The position numbers and the translations under genes were made by a program. The notes under the pieces are model-generated. The model was not told where the DNA came from. It saw nothing but the letters and a program-made list of their open reading frames with translations, and made no database searches. Source: Acidobacteriota bacterium (GTDB lineage: Bacteria > Acidobacteriota > Blastocatellia > Pyrinomonadales > Pyrinomonadaceae). From it: a stretch of 64,000 bases of DNA. This document shows positions 36,531 to 44,734 of this stretch, piece by piece (positions within the stretch are counted from its first letter, which is position 1; every line of letters starts with the position of its first letter). The stretch lies in assembly GCA_019639175.1 (NCBI GenBank), contig JAHBSK010000004.1, forward strand, positions 289,717 to 353,716, in the 5' to 3' direction.

Positions 36531-36836
36531 ATGACAGTCTTGACTACCTGGCCGATAAGTTCTTTGCCGAAGGATTCGCTATTTGATCTGGCGAATGATC
36601 CTGAGCTTAGGGAGCTTGTGATAAACGATCCTGTAACGGCTCTTTTGCTGTCCGGTGAAGCAAAAACTGTACACGAGGCAGAGGAGAAATTCCTGAATGG
36701 GAATGTCGAGGCGGTATGCTCAAAGGTTTTAGAGCTTGTGCAAAGCGACCTGTCCGACGAAGCCTTTGCCAGACATCCTCTGATAATGCTTTTGCGAGGC
36801 CACGGCAGCCGGCGCTGGGAAGATTCACTAGCATGA
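36531..36836 (+). CDS. Putative partner protein of the AbiEii-like gene
   Basis: A 101-residue protein beginning MTVLTTWPISSLPKDSLFDL. Predicted helical and acidic, no recognised domain. Its stop overlaps the next gene start (ATGA, 36833-36836), so the pair is translationally coupled in the way of toxin-antitoxin pairs. I infer an antitoxin-like or partner role from position only; the second ATG (36531) is preferred because AGGA has better spacing. Confidence 0.55.
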   Translation: MTVLTTWPISSLPKDSLFDLANDPELRELVINDPVTALLLSGEAKTVHEAEEKFLNGNVEAVCSKVLELVQSDLSDEAFARHPLIMLLRGHGSRRWEDSLA

Positions 36837-37660
36837 AGATCGTTGAACATCTTAGCCAAATAACCGTTGCTCTTGAGGAGCTTAAAATTCCTTATTTGGT
36901 AATGGGCGGTCACGCCGTCCGCTACTACGGCTTTAATCGCGAGACCACTGACCACGACCTGCACATTCCAGCCGATGCAGGCAGGAAGCTTTCCGATCTC
37001 TTGATCCACACATCTGTTTTTGCATCCGATCCGCCAACCGAATCTGTTACATGGAGAGGTGCCGATGATTTTAAACGGTATGTTATAGGCACTTTGCCGG
37101 ATGGAAAGGAAGAGCTGCTTGAATTCTGGATCCATAATCATTTACTGGAAGATTTCGATATTCTTTATCAGCGCCGTGAAGAAGGTTTGTATGGCGGCAA
37201 AACGGTCACTTTCCTTTCGCTGCCTGATCTGATCCGAAGCAAAGAGACGGAAAGAGAGAACGATTGGCAGGACATATCGTTTCTGGAAGAGATACTGGAT
37301 CAACGGAATCTTGCAAATGCAGGAGATGATAGAGAGGCAGTCGCGGCACTCTCAGCTTTGCGCAGCCTAAAGGGTCTGGAATTAGCTGTAAAAAAAGAGC
37401 TTACGACGAATCAAACAAATATTGAAAAGGCACTCAAAAATGCTCCAAATCCTGTCACGCAGGCTATTCTTCTTCCATTTGTTCCGCATGTCGAATCGGA
37501 ACTGCCGGGTAACGAGATACTGCCTTCTGCGTTTCGGAAGCACTTGATAATAACTGAACCGGTTAGCAGCCGACATCTGGCTTTGGTGGAAGCAACAAGA
37601 CTTCGATATAAACGCAGTATGCAGGACATTGACCGGGCAGATAAAGAAAAGCGGTTATAA
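36833..37660 (+). CDS. AbiEii/nucleotidyltransferase-like protein
   Basis: A 275-residue protein starting MKIVEHLSQITVALEEL. The N-terminal fold matches nucleotidyltransferase-like toxins (AbiEii/DUF6036 type): a Gly-Gly loop YLVMGGHAVRYYG near residue 23 and Asp-x-Asp in TTDHDLHIPAD near residue 43. A third segment (LSLPDLIRSKETERENDWQD) resembles the downstream helix of these enzymes. It overlaps the upstream 101-residue gene by ATGA. It lies 20 bases before dihydropyrimidinase, at the edge of the pyrimidine genes. Toxin activity is inferred. Confidence 0.7.
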   Translation: MKIVEHLSQITVALEELKIPYLVMGGHAVRYYGFNRETTDHDLHIPADAGRKLSDLLIHTSVFASDPPTESVTWRGADDFKRYVIGTLPDGKEELLEFWIHNHLLEDFDILYQRREEGLYGGKTVTFLSLPDLIRSKETERENDWQDISFLEEILDQRNLANAGDDREAVAALSALRSLKGLELAVKKELTTNQTNIEKALKNAPNPVTQAILLPFVPHVESELPGNEILPSAFRKHLIITEPVSSRHLALVEATRLRYKRSMQDIDRADKEKRL

Positions 37661-37680
37661 CCCTAGAAGTAATAATTTCT

Positions 37681-39060
37681 ATGAAAACACTTATAAAATC
37701 TGGCCGGGTTGTGACGGCGGTTGATGATTACGTCGCGGATGTTTTGATCGAGGATGGTGTGGTTTCGGTCATTGGGCGGACGCTGGATATCGAAGCTGAT
37801 CGGATCATTGACGCGGCTGGAAAACTGGTGATACCCGGCGGGATCGATCCGCATACGCATATGGAAATGCCGTTTGGCGGGACGCAGAGCGCGGACGATT
37901 TTTTTACCGGGACGCGGGCGGCGGCATTTGGCGGGACGACGACCATCATTGATTTTGCCATTCAGGGCAAGGGCGAAACGCTGACGCAGGGCGTTGACAA
38001 CTGGCACGCAAAGGCCGACGGCAAAACGTGCATCGACTACGGATTTCATCTGATAACAACAAAATTTGAGGACGGCGACGATGCGGAGATGTACCGCCTG
38101 ATGGGTGCTGGTGTCACGAGCTTTAAATTGTTCATGGCTTATCCCGGTGTGTTTTTGGCTGACGACGCGACGATATTTCGGGCGATGTCGGCGGCAGGCC
38201 AGCGGGGCGGTCTTGTCTGTATGCACGCCGAGAACGGCATCGTCATTGATGAGATAATCAAGCGATTTTTGAAGGACGGACGCACCGCTCCGAAATATCA
38301 CGCCCTTTCGCGGCCTACAATTGCCGAAGCCGAAGGCGTTCACCGAGCCATCGCCATTGCCGAAATGGCAGAATCACCTGTTTACATCGTGCATCTTTCT
38401 TCGGCGGACGCTCTCAACAAAGTTCGCGAAGCACGCGACCGCGGCATTGCTGCTTTTGCCGAAACCTGCCCGCAATATCTGTTTCATTCGATAGAAGATC
38501 ACGGCGATGATTGGGAAGGGGCGAAATACGTTTTCACACCGCCGCTGCGCGAAAAGCATAACTGCGGCGAACTGTGGAAAGGCCTGAAAATGGACGACCT
38601 GCAGGTGATCTCGACCGATCATTGCCCGTTCTGTATGAAGGAGCAAAAGGAACTCGGACGCGGTGATTTTTCAAAGATACCGAACGGCGCTCCGGGCGTC
38701 GAAAATCGCATGGCTTTGATCTACAACGGCGGCGTTGTCGAGAACAGAATATCGCTGAACAGATTTGTCGAACTGACATCAACCGCAGCCGCGAAGATGT
38801 TCGGGATGTTCCCGAAAAAAGGCACCATCGCCGTCGGCTCCGATGCAGACATCGTCATTTTCGACCCCGATGGCGAAACGCGTTTCGGCGTCGAACACGA
38901 ACATATGAATGTCGATTATTCCTCATACGAAGGCTGGACCGTCAAAGGCAAGGTCGAAACCGTCCTCTCACGCGGCCGTGTCATCATCGAGAACGGCGAG
39001 CACACCGGCAAACAGGGCGACGGACAATTTCTGAAACGCGGTGAGTGTGGGAAGATATAG
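37681..39060 (+). CDS. hydA: Dihydropyrimidinase (hydantoinase/D-hydantoinase type)
   Basis: A 459-residue amidohydrolase, second step of reductive pyrimidine breakdown: ring opening of dihydrouracil or dihydrothymine to N-carbamoyl-beta-amino acids. Binuclear metal site visible: His-x-His in GGIDPHTHMEMPFG, carboxylated Lys in SFKLFMAYPG, His in CMHAENG, His in YIVHLSSADA, Asp in STDHCPF. Length is typical. It ends RGRVIIENGEHTGKQGDG; this 3' end is duplicated at 39944-40030. It acts between PreTA (46802, 49813) and beta-ureidopropionase (44735). Confidence 0.93.
   Translation: MKTLIKSGRVVTAVDDYVADVLIEDGVVSVIGRTLDIEADRIIDAAGKLVIPGGIDPHTHMEMPFGGTQSADDFFTGTRAAAFGGTTTIIDFAIQGKGETLTQGVDNWHAKADGKTCIDYGFHLITTKFEDGDDAEMYRLMGAGVTSFKLFMAYPGVFLADDATIFRAMSAAGQRGGLVCMHAENGIVIDEIIKRFLKDGRTAPKYHALSRPTIAEAEGVHRAIAIAEMAESPVYIVHLSSADALNKVREARDRGIAAFAETCPQYLFHSIEDHGDDWEGAKYVFTPPLREKHNCGELWKGLKMDDLQVISTDHCPFCMKEQKELGRGDFSKIPNGAPGVENRMALIYNGGVVENRISLNRFVELTSTAAAKMFGMFPKKGTIAVGSDADIVIFDPDGETRFGVEHEHMNVDYSSYEGWTVKGKVETVLSRGRVIIENGEHTGKQGDGQFLKRGECGKI
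38971..39057 (+). repeat. Dihydropyrimidinase 3' end, left copy of 87-bp direct repeat
   Basis: 87 bases inside the 3' end of hydA, matching 39944-40030 without gaps at 81 of 87 positions. The two copies flank the AbrB/PIN pair like direct repeats at an insertion. The left copy is functional coding sequence. Confidence 0.85.
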
Positions 39061-39143
39061 GCTCTCGGAAAACTTCATTTAATTGACAATTAACAGTCGT
39101 GGGCGTATTTTCTTATTGTAAGCATTTCTTACATCTATCGCGT

Positions 39144-39470
39144 ATGAAAGTTAAAGAAAACAAATTGGTAAATTACTACAGCACGATACGCTTGTCAGAA
39201 AAAGGGCAGATGGTTTTGCCGAAGGAATATCGGGATGAGATGCGTTTGAATGCCGGAAGCCCGATTGCGGCTTTGAGACTCGGGAATGGATTGCTGCTGC
39301 TGCCTGAGATGGAGAAATTTAATGCATTGTGCAGTTCTATAGAGAAATCTCTGTTAAAAAATGATCTGACCGGTGATGATTTTTTGGACACTTTGGAAGA
39401 TACCCGCAACGAGCTTTTTGAAGAGATCTATCCGAACGCCGCTAAAAAAAGGCGGACAAGAAAAGGCTAG
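39144..39470 (+). CDS. AbrB/SpoVT-type antitoxin-like DNA-binding protein
   Basis: A 108-residue protein. The swapped-hairpin motif is near residues 14-45 (STIRLSEKGQMVLPKEYRDE, then LRLGNGLLLLPE). I start at MKVKENKLVNYY. It ends adjacent to the PIN toxin gene (the ATG follows the TAG directly), the classic VapBC order. The antitoxin would bind the toxin and its own promoter. Flanked by the hydA duplication. Confidence 0.8.
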   Translation: MKVKENKLVNYYSTIRLSEKGQMVLPKEYRDEMRLNAGSPIAALRLGNGLLLLPEMEKFNALCSSIEKSLLKNDLTGDDFLDTLEDTRNELFEEIYPNAAKKRRTRKG

Positions 39471-39938
39471 ATGTCGAAGCAACCTAAATTGCTGCTGGAC
39501 AGCAACGTCTTGACCGATGGTTTATTCAGCCGTTTTGGATTGAGCAAAGCGGTACTCGCGCTGTGCGCCGCAAGGACATGTAGAATGGTCCTTGCCGAAT
39601 GGGTAAAGATCGAGGTTGAAAGAAATATTTTGAAAAAGTCGGACGTCCTGACCGATGAAGATATTGAATTGCTTATCGAAGATTACCACGATTTCCTTAA
39701 ACTGGCCCGGCCGATGAAAGTCCCTTTGCCGGATGAAACAAGAGTTATCCAAAATCGAAGTTTGATCCGGCATTTTGCCGATGTTCCCGTAGTTTTGGCT
39801 GCAATAGACTCGCAGGCAGATTGGATCATAACCAAAAACAGAGACCATTTTACCAACGAAGTAGCGAGAAAGATCGGGATCAGGATCGCTTCGCCGGGCG
39901 AGTTTTTCAGCGAGATGATCGGCAGTTTTGGTGAATGA
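39471..39938 (+). CDS. PIN domain toxin-like RNase (VapC type)
   Basis: A 155-residue PIN domain protein. Acidic metal-binding residues are visible: Asp10 in LLLDSNVLTDG, Glu in EVERNI, Asp in ADVPVVLAAIDSQADWIITK. Such enzymes cleave tRNA or rRNA and are neutralised by a partner antitoxin. The start codon abuts the antitoxin stop codon. Its stop is 6 bases before the second copy of the hydA 3' end. Confidence 0.85.
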   Translation: MSKQPKLLLDSNVLTDGLFSRFGLSKAVLALCAARTCRMVLAEWVKIEVERNILKKSDVLTDEDIELLIEDYHDFLKLARPMKVPLPDETRVIQNRSLIRHFADVPVVLAAIDSQADWIITKNRDHFTNEVARKIGIRIASPGEFFSEMIGSFGE

Positions 39939-39943
39939 TCTAT

Positions 39944-40030
39944 CGCGGCCGCGTAATAATCGAGAACGGCGAGCACACCGGCAAACAGGGCGACGGACAA
40001 TTTCTGAAACGCGCCGAGTGTGTGAAGATA
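39944..40030 (+). repeat. Dihydropyrimidinase 3' end, right copy (remnant)
   Basis: 81 of 87 bases match 38971-39057. It reads in frame as RGRVIIENGEHTGKQGDG then a divergent end (RAECVKI versus RGECGKI) before a stop, so it is an orphan C-terminus from a related hydA allele rather than an exact duplication. Confidence 0.85.
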
Positions 40031-40083
40031 TGATAGTTTCACAGCATTGCATTAAAGTACTAAATACGATCTGCGCCAACTGT

Positions 40084-40986
40084 ATGATCATAAAATCTTT
40101 CATACCTTTATGCGGAATGCTGGTTATCCTGGCCGGTTCATTTTGTGTAGATGTCTTTGCCCAAACTCCGCAGAATCCGTCGCCGATGACCGAGACGACG
40201 AGGCCGCATCCGCGCATTGAACAAACAGAAGTTGCCGGACGCAGAGTGGAACTCACCTCGCTAAAAGGTGCAAGGCTTTTTGTAACGCCGCGTTTTCGTG
40301 CTGACAAGGCGGTTCCGTTAATAATTCATTTCCACGGCGCTCCGTGGCTGATCGAACATCACATCGCAAAAAGCAAACCGAAGGCGGCATTGATAACCGT
40401 TCAGCTTGGGTCGGGTTCGCGGGTGTACGGCGAGCCGTTCCTGCGTGAGGAAACATTCACCGAAATTCTCGCTGAGGCCGAACGCGAACTCGGTCTGAAG
40501 AAAGGCTGGTCATCCGTGACGCTAACCGGATTTTCCGCCGGTTATGGTTCGATCCGCGCGATAATGCGTCATCCTAAACACTATGCCCGAGTGGACAACG
40601 TGCTGCTGCTTGACGGTTTGCACGCAAGCTATGTCCCTGAAAACACTCCGTTCGCGAACGGCGGCGTGATAAAAGAAGATGATCTGGACATTTACGTCAC
40701 TCTTGCGCGTGATGCCGCCGACGGTAAAAAGAATTTTGTCTTCACACATTCAGAGATATTTCCCGGCACGTTTGTCAGCACGACCGAGGCCGCGGATCAC
40801 CTGATAGCAAAGCTGGGACTAAAGCGAAAACCTGTTCTCAAAACCGGCCCGCTCGGGATGCAGCAACTTAGCACCGTAAAAAAAGGCGGGCTGAACATCA
40901 TCGGTTACGCAGGCAACACAGGTCCCGACCACGGCGACCACCTTCATGCAATCCCTGCGTGGTTCAAACTTCTGAAAATCAGATAG
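40084..40986 (+). CDS. Exported alpha/beta hydrolase-like protein
   Basis: A 300-residue protein starting MIIKSFIPLCGMLVILAG, a signal peptide. Ser nucleophile is probable in LTGFSAGYGSIRAIM (G-x-S-x-G) with HFHGAPWLIEHH near residue 85 as oxyanion motif and GPDHGDHLHAIP supplying His and Asp. The exact family is not clear. It lies just past the hydA remnant, so part of the original intergenic space may be replaced; the upstream frame to 39928 overlaps the remnant and is not used. Confidence 0.65.
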   Translation: MIIKSFIPLCGMLVILAGSFCVDVFAQTPQNPSPMTETTRPHPRIEQTEVAGRRVELTSLKGARLFVTPRFRADKAVPLIIHFHGAPWLIEHHIAKSKPKAALITVQLGSGSRVYGEPFLREETFTEILAEAERELGLKKGWSSVTLTGFSAGYGSIRAIMRHPKHYARVDNVLLLDGLHASYVPENTPFANGGVIKEDDLDIYVTLARDAADGKKNFVFTHSEIFPGTFVSTTEAADHLIAKLGLKRKPVLKTGPLGMQQLSTVKKGGLNIIGYAGNTGPDHGDHLHAIPAWFKLLKIR

Positions 40987-41106
40987 CAAGCTCTGCGAGC
41001 CTGCGAACGGCACTTTTCAATCCGGCAAAATTGTGCAAATATCCAGATGAAATCAATTCTATCCAAGCCTTTAATGTGAAACGAAGACCGACGCGCGGGC
41101 GAGAAT

Positions 41107-42141
41107 ATGGGTTCCAAATCGATCATCACAAACGAATACGCTGAGTTTATCTCAGAGCTTAAGGCCGACATTGGGCGGACACGAGTTCGGGCGGCCCTTG
41201 CGGTCAACCGTGAGCTTGTCCTGCTATATTGGCGGATCGGCAACGGCATTTTGGCAAAACAAAAAGACTTCGGCTGGGGAGCAAAGGTCGTCCAGCAAAT
41301 ATCGCTCGACCTGCGGCTGGAGTTTCCTGAGATGAAAGGATTTTCGCGCACGAATTTGCTGTATATGCGGAGTTTTGCTGAAAACTATCCCGATTATGAA
41401 TTTGTCCAGCAGGCTGCTGGACAAATTCCTTGGTTCCACAATTGCGTCATTTTGGACAAAGTAAAAGACGCCCCGACACGCGAATTTTACATCCGTAAAA
41501 CCATCGAAAACGGATGGAGCCGGAACGTTCTGGAGATACAGATCGAGAGCGGGCTGCACCTGAGGCAGGGCAACGCGATCACGAATTTTGACCTGACATT
41601 GCCAAAACCGCAGTCCGACCTTGCACAGCAGCTTTTGAAAAGTCCTTATAATTTTGACTTTCTCGGCCTGGGCGACGAGGCTCATGAACGTGACATTGAG
41701 GCCGCGATGATGCGGCACATCCGCGATTATCTTCTGGAACTCGGCGTCGGTTTTGCGTTTGTCCGCAGCCAATACCGGCTCGAAGTTGACGGCGAGGAAT
41801 TTTTCATCGACCAGCTTTTCTATCATCTAAAGCTTCGCCGCTACTTCGTCCTGGAATTGAAAGCGGGCAAATTTAAGCCCGAATATCTGGGCAAGCTGAA
41901 TTTTTATCTTTCCGCGATAGATGACCTGCTGAGAGAGGAAGGCGACAACCTGAGCGTCGGGCTGATATTATGCCGAGGCGAAAGCAAAACGGTCGCGGAA
42001 TACGCCCTGCGCGATATGACAAAACCGATCGGCATCTCAAGCTACGAACTGACAAAGATCTTGCCCGAAAATCTGCGCGGAAATCTTCCGACCATCGAGG
42101 AAATAGAAGCCGAGCTTAAGACGGTGAAGGTGCGGAAATAA
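41107..42141 (+). CDS. PDDEXK nuclease domain protein (DUF1016/YhcG family)
   Basis: A 344-residue protein. N-terminal DUF1016 region (AALAVNRELVLLYWRIG, ISLDLRLEFPEMKGFSRTNL) and a C-terminal PD-(D/E)XK domain (EEFFIDQLFYHLKLRRYFVLELKAGKF, with Asp, Glu-Leu-Lys). The family is found in defence-type loci and linked to DNA-damage or restriction-type roles in some hosts, but function is not settled. A perfect 29-bp palindrome (41399-41427) lies inside the gene. A hairpin follows at 42154-42184. Upstream sequence has no clear promoter that I can name. Confidence 0.85.
   Translation: MGSKSIITNEYAEFISELKADIGRTRVRAALAVNRELVLLYWRIGNGILAKQKDFGWGAKVVQQISLDLRLEFPEMKGFSRTNLLYMRSFAENYPDYEFVQQAAGQIPWFHNCVILDKVKDAPTREFYIRKTIENGWSRNVLEIQIESGLHLRQGNAITNFDLTLPKPQSDLAQQLLKSPYNFDFLGLGDEAHERDIEAAMMRHIRDYLLELGVGFAFVRSQYRLEVDGEEFFIDQLFYHLKLRRYFVLELKAGKFKPEYLGKLNFYLSAIDDLLREEGDNLSVGLILCRGESKTVAEYALRDMTKPIGISSYELTKILPENLRGNLPTIEEIEAELKTVKVRK
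41399..41427. repeat. Perfect 29-bp palindrome inside the DUF1016 gene
   Basis: AATTTGTCCAGCAG (41399-41412), one central G, then CTGCTGGACAAATT (41414-41427). It encodes FVQQAAGQI in the linker between the helical region and the GQIPWFHN motif. Fourteen perfect pairs in coding DNA is far more than chance allows for such a short stretch. Confidence 0.85.
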
Positions 42142-42153
42142 TCATAACAACAG

Positions 42154-42184
42154 AATGCTCCGACAGCAGTTCTGCCGGAGCATT
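42154..42184. terminator. Hairpin between convergent genes
   Basis: AATGCTCCG pairs with CGGAGCATT around a 13-base loop that itself pairs partly (CAG with CTG). No T run on either strand, so intrinsic termination would be weak. Confidence 0.5.
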
Positions 42185-42207
42185 ACCGACGACGCTTGGC
42201 GACCCTA

Positions 42208-42762
42208 TTATTTCCACTTTATGTTGCAGCCGATGCTGGGACGCTGGTCGGCGCTGACGGGTTCGCCGGCAAGGATATTGTCCAAAGCGGCGCGAATGTC
42301 CTTTCCGCTGGGCGGAATGTCGTTGCCCGGACGCGAATCGTCCAACTGGCCACGATAAACGCATTTGAGATCCTTGTCAAAAATGCTGAGATCCGGCGTG
42401 CAGGCTGCCGAATATGCCCTTGCAACGTCCTGCGTTTCATCGTAAAGATACGGGAACGGATAACCGAGTTCTTCTGCCGTTCTTTTCATATTCTCCGGTG
42501 AATCGTCGGGATAATTTTCGACATCATTGGAATTGATCGCGATGAACGACACGCCTTTCGGCGAATAATCGTTCGCCAGACGGACAAGCTCTTTGTTGAC
42601 GTGCTTGACGAACGGGCAATGATTGCAAATGAACATCACGACCGTCGCCTGTTCGCCTTTCAGTTCCTGCAAGGAAAGTTCCCTGCCCGACACCGTGTCG
42701 GGCAATGTAAAATCAGGGGCTTCATACCCCAAAGCTATCTGTTTTGTTGCTGTTTCTGCCAT
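42208..42762 (-). CDS. Thioredoxin-fold redoxin (CxxCP type)
   Basis: A 184-residue protein of the thioredoxin/AhpC-TSA superfamily. Redox motif CNHCPFVKH near residue 47, APDFTLPDTVSG at the N-terminus, YPFPYLYDETQDVARAYSAACTPD with a third cysteine pair position (Ala-Cys-Thr-Pro) near 117. No signal peptide. Probably a cytoplasmic peroxidase or thiol-disulfide reductase. Role otherwise unknown. It stands alone on the minus strand. Confidence 0.82.
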   Translation of the reverse strand: MAETATKQIALGYEAPDFTLPDTVSGRELSLQELKGEQATVVMFICNHCPFVKHVNKELVRLANDYSPKGVSFIAINSNDVENYPDDSPENMKRTAEELGYPFPYLYDETQDVARAYSAACTPDLSIFDKDLKCVYRGQLDDSRPGNDIPPSGKDIRAALDNILAGEPVSADQRPSIGCNIKWK

Positions 42763-42786
42763 GGTAATTCTCTTTTTAAGGATGTC

Positions 42787-42814
42787 TGAAAAGTGAGTGG
42801 GAGTTCACTTTTCA
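42787..42814. repeat. Short hairpin related to MITE-like ends
   Basis: TGAAAAGTGA pairs with TCACTTTTCA around GTGGGAGT. It is preceded by TGTC, giving the TGTCTGAAAAG end of the MITE-like element, so it may be an internally deleted copy. Confidence 0.5.
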
Positions 42815-42852
42815 AGTATCGGGATAGATCGGCCGGTCGCGGCTGATAGAAA

Positions 42853-42942
42853 ATGCCCTTACTCCATGCGGGCTTCTGCAACCGGGCTTTTGTAAAAATG
42901 CCCTTACTTCGTGCGGGCTTCTGCAACCGGGTTTTTGCAAGA
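42853..42942. repeat. Tandem pair of 45-bp repeats
   Basis: Units 42853-42897 and 42898-42942 both start ATGCCCTTACT and contain GCGGGCTTCTGCAACCGGG. They match 1300-1327. After them a palindrome GCGGGCAAGAATGCCCGC lies at 42944-42961. Confidence 0.75.
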
Positions 42943-42967
42943 TGCGGGCAAGAATGCCCGCGTTCCG

Positions 42968-44449
42968 TTATTTCAGAAGGCGAACCGCCGTTTTTCGGTC
43001 GATCTCGCGTTCCTTGTCGCTGGCATTCTCGTCAACGGTGGCAAACTGTTCGCCGTAGCCTTCTGCCTCGGGAACCTGGTCGCCAACACCGGCTTTTTGC
43101 AGGGCTGCCTGAACCGCTTTTGCCCTGCTGTCAGAAAGTTTCAGGTTTGCGGCATCATCGCCTTTTTTGTCGGTGTAGCCGCCGACCTTTATCTTGACAT
43201 CGGGAAATGCCTTAAGGATCGCGACGATGTTGTCCAACTGGCGTTTTGATTCAGGCGTCAGGTTCGTCGTTCCGAACTCGAAATTGAGATCGTCAAAATT
43301 GAACCATCTGTCTTTCAGGCTGTCATTTGTTCCGCTCTTGTATTCATCTGACTGGATGAATTTGACCAGTTCGTCCTCTATGCCGCCCGGATACGCCTGC
43401 AGCTTTGAGCCGTCCGGCAGAGAGACCTCAGCCAGCGACCTCACCGTTTCCGCAGCATTACCGAAAACATCCGGCAGCTTCCAGCCGGTAAAGAGCGTCT
43501 TTATCTGATCGACCGCGGCGGCGGGAAGGCCGTTCGCCTCTGTGATGACATTGCCTGCAAATGCAAGAACGCCTGTTTTCCAATCCTTGAGGTTTGGAAG
43601 CAGTTTGGTGAAGTTTGCCCACCAACCGTCAGGGAATGGTTTCGCGTTGGCATCTATTTTCAGGCCGGAAAGATCGACATTGCCCGCACCGAACTGTGCG
43701 TCAAGGGCCGTCTTGATGTCGTCAAACGTCTTTTGGTCCGGCACGACACCAGTGACCACATATTTTCCGTCTTTTGCCTCGAGCTTAAAGCTGGATTCGA
43801 CCACAGGTGCTGTGGTATTTGCATTTGCATTGACCGCAGAGCGGTTGGCATTTGTATTAGCCGTGTTCGTATTGGTCACTGGGGTTGTTCCCCTGCCGCA
43901 GAACCAATATCCGAGCACGATGAGAATGCCAAGCAATATCAGCGGCAAGAGCCACGACAAAAGGCTGTTGGAACCATCCGCAGGATCGATCGGTTCGGGT
44001 TCATGAACCTGATGCGGACGCGAAGCCGGTTCGGGTGTCGGAGCATCTGCTCTGCTGAAACTCGCGACAGTTGCCGCCAGACTTTCCTCGCTCGGCAAAA
44101 TGCCGTCCGGCGTCAGTCTATCGACGACAAGCGGTATCATTCCGGCCAGAGCGGGCAGGATCGTTTCGCGGCCTATGCCGACACCGGACGCCAGCGATGT
44201 GAGAATGTCGTTGCCGAGAGCATTCTCTACCTCGCCCTCAGTGACAGCCGTATTGTCGCCTTCGCCGACCCACGAATCGACGGCATCGCCCAGGCCATTG
44301 CTTTGAAAAGCCGTAAGAAATCCGGTAAAACCGCCGTATTCCTTATTTGATATTAACCCCAGAAGCTCGGAAAGCAGCCTGCTGACAGTTCCGCGCCCGA
44401 GTCCGTAGCGTTCCGAGACCGAATCGATAATTGTGTCAAAAAAAGTCAT
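42968..44449 (-). CDS. DUF937 (YidB-like), BON-like and OmpA-domain membrane protein
   Basis: A 493-residue protein. The N-terminal 130 residues (MTFFDTIIDSVSERYGLG, LGNDILTSLASGVGIGRETI) resemble DUF937/YidB. A transmembrane helix lies near 165-185 (LLSWLLPLILLGILIVLGYW). A Thr/Asn/Ala linker follows, then a BON-like domain (FKLEAKDGKYVVTGVVPDQ) and finally an OmpA-type peptidoglycan-binding domain (ILKAFPDVKIKVGGYTDKKG, LSDSRAKAVQAAL). The BON plus OmpA arrangement resembles mycobacterial OmpATb. An AGGAGG site lies 6 bases from the ATG. Topology: N-terminus inside, OmpA part in the periplasm. Confidence 0.82.
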   Translation of the reverse strand: MTFFDTIIDSVSERYGLGRGTVSRLLSELLGLISNKEYGGFTGFLTAFQSNGLGDAVDSWVGEGDNTAVTEGEVENALGNDILTSLASGVGIGRETILPALAGMIPLVVDRLTPDGILPSEESLAATVASFSRADAPTPEPASRPHQVHEPEPIDPADGSNSLLSWLLPLILLGILIVLGYWFCGRGTTPVTNTNTANTNANRSAVNANANTTAPVVESSFKLEAKDGKYVVTGVVPDQKTFDDIKTALDAQFGAGNVDLSGLKIDANAKPFPDGWWANFTKLLPNLKDWKTGVLAFAGNVITEANGLPAAAVDQIKTLFTGWKLPDVFGNAAETVRSLAEVSLPDGSKLQAYPGGIEDELVKFIQSDEYKSGTNDSLKDRWFNFDDLNFEFGTTNLTPESKRQLDNIVAILKAFPDVKIKVGGYTDKKGDDAANLKLSDSRAKAVQAALQKAGVGDQVPEAEGYGEQFATVDENASDKEREIDRKTAVRLLK

Positions 44450-44734
44450 AATCCCTCCTAAGCAATATTCAGCGGAAAGCCCAATAAATGGAGCCTCGCC
44501 CGACACCGCCAGGTTCGGCAAGACCGCTTTCCGCGATCAATAACAATAATGTTTCAGACCTTTATTGTGCCTCTTTGACCGGCGGTAATCAAGAAAAATC
44601 TGAAACGGGTGATGCGGTGTGCCGCGACCGGCATCGGAGAAGATAAGGCTTTTCGCAGGTTATTACGCTATAATCTGGTTAAGAAGAACGGACGACCTAC
44701 ACTCGGTGAACCGCGTCACAATGAGGTTTTTTAG

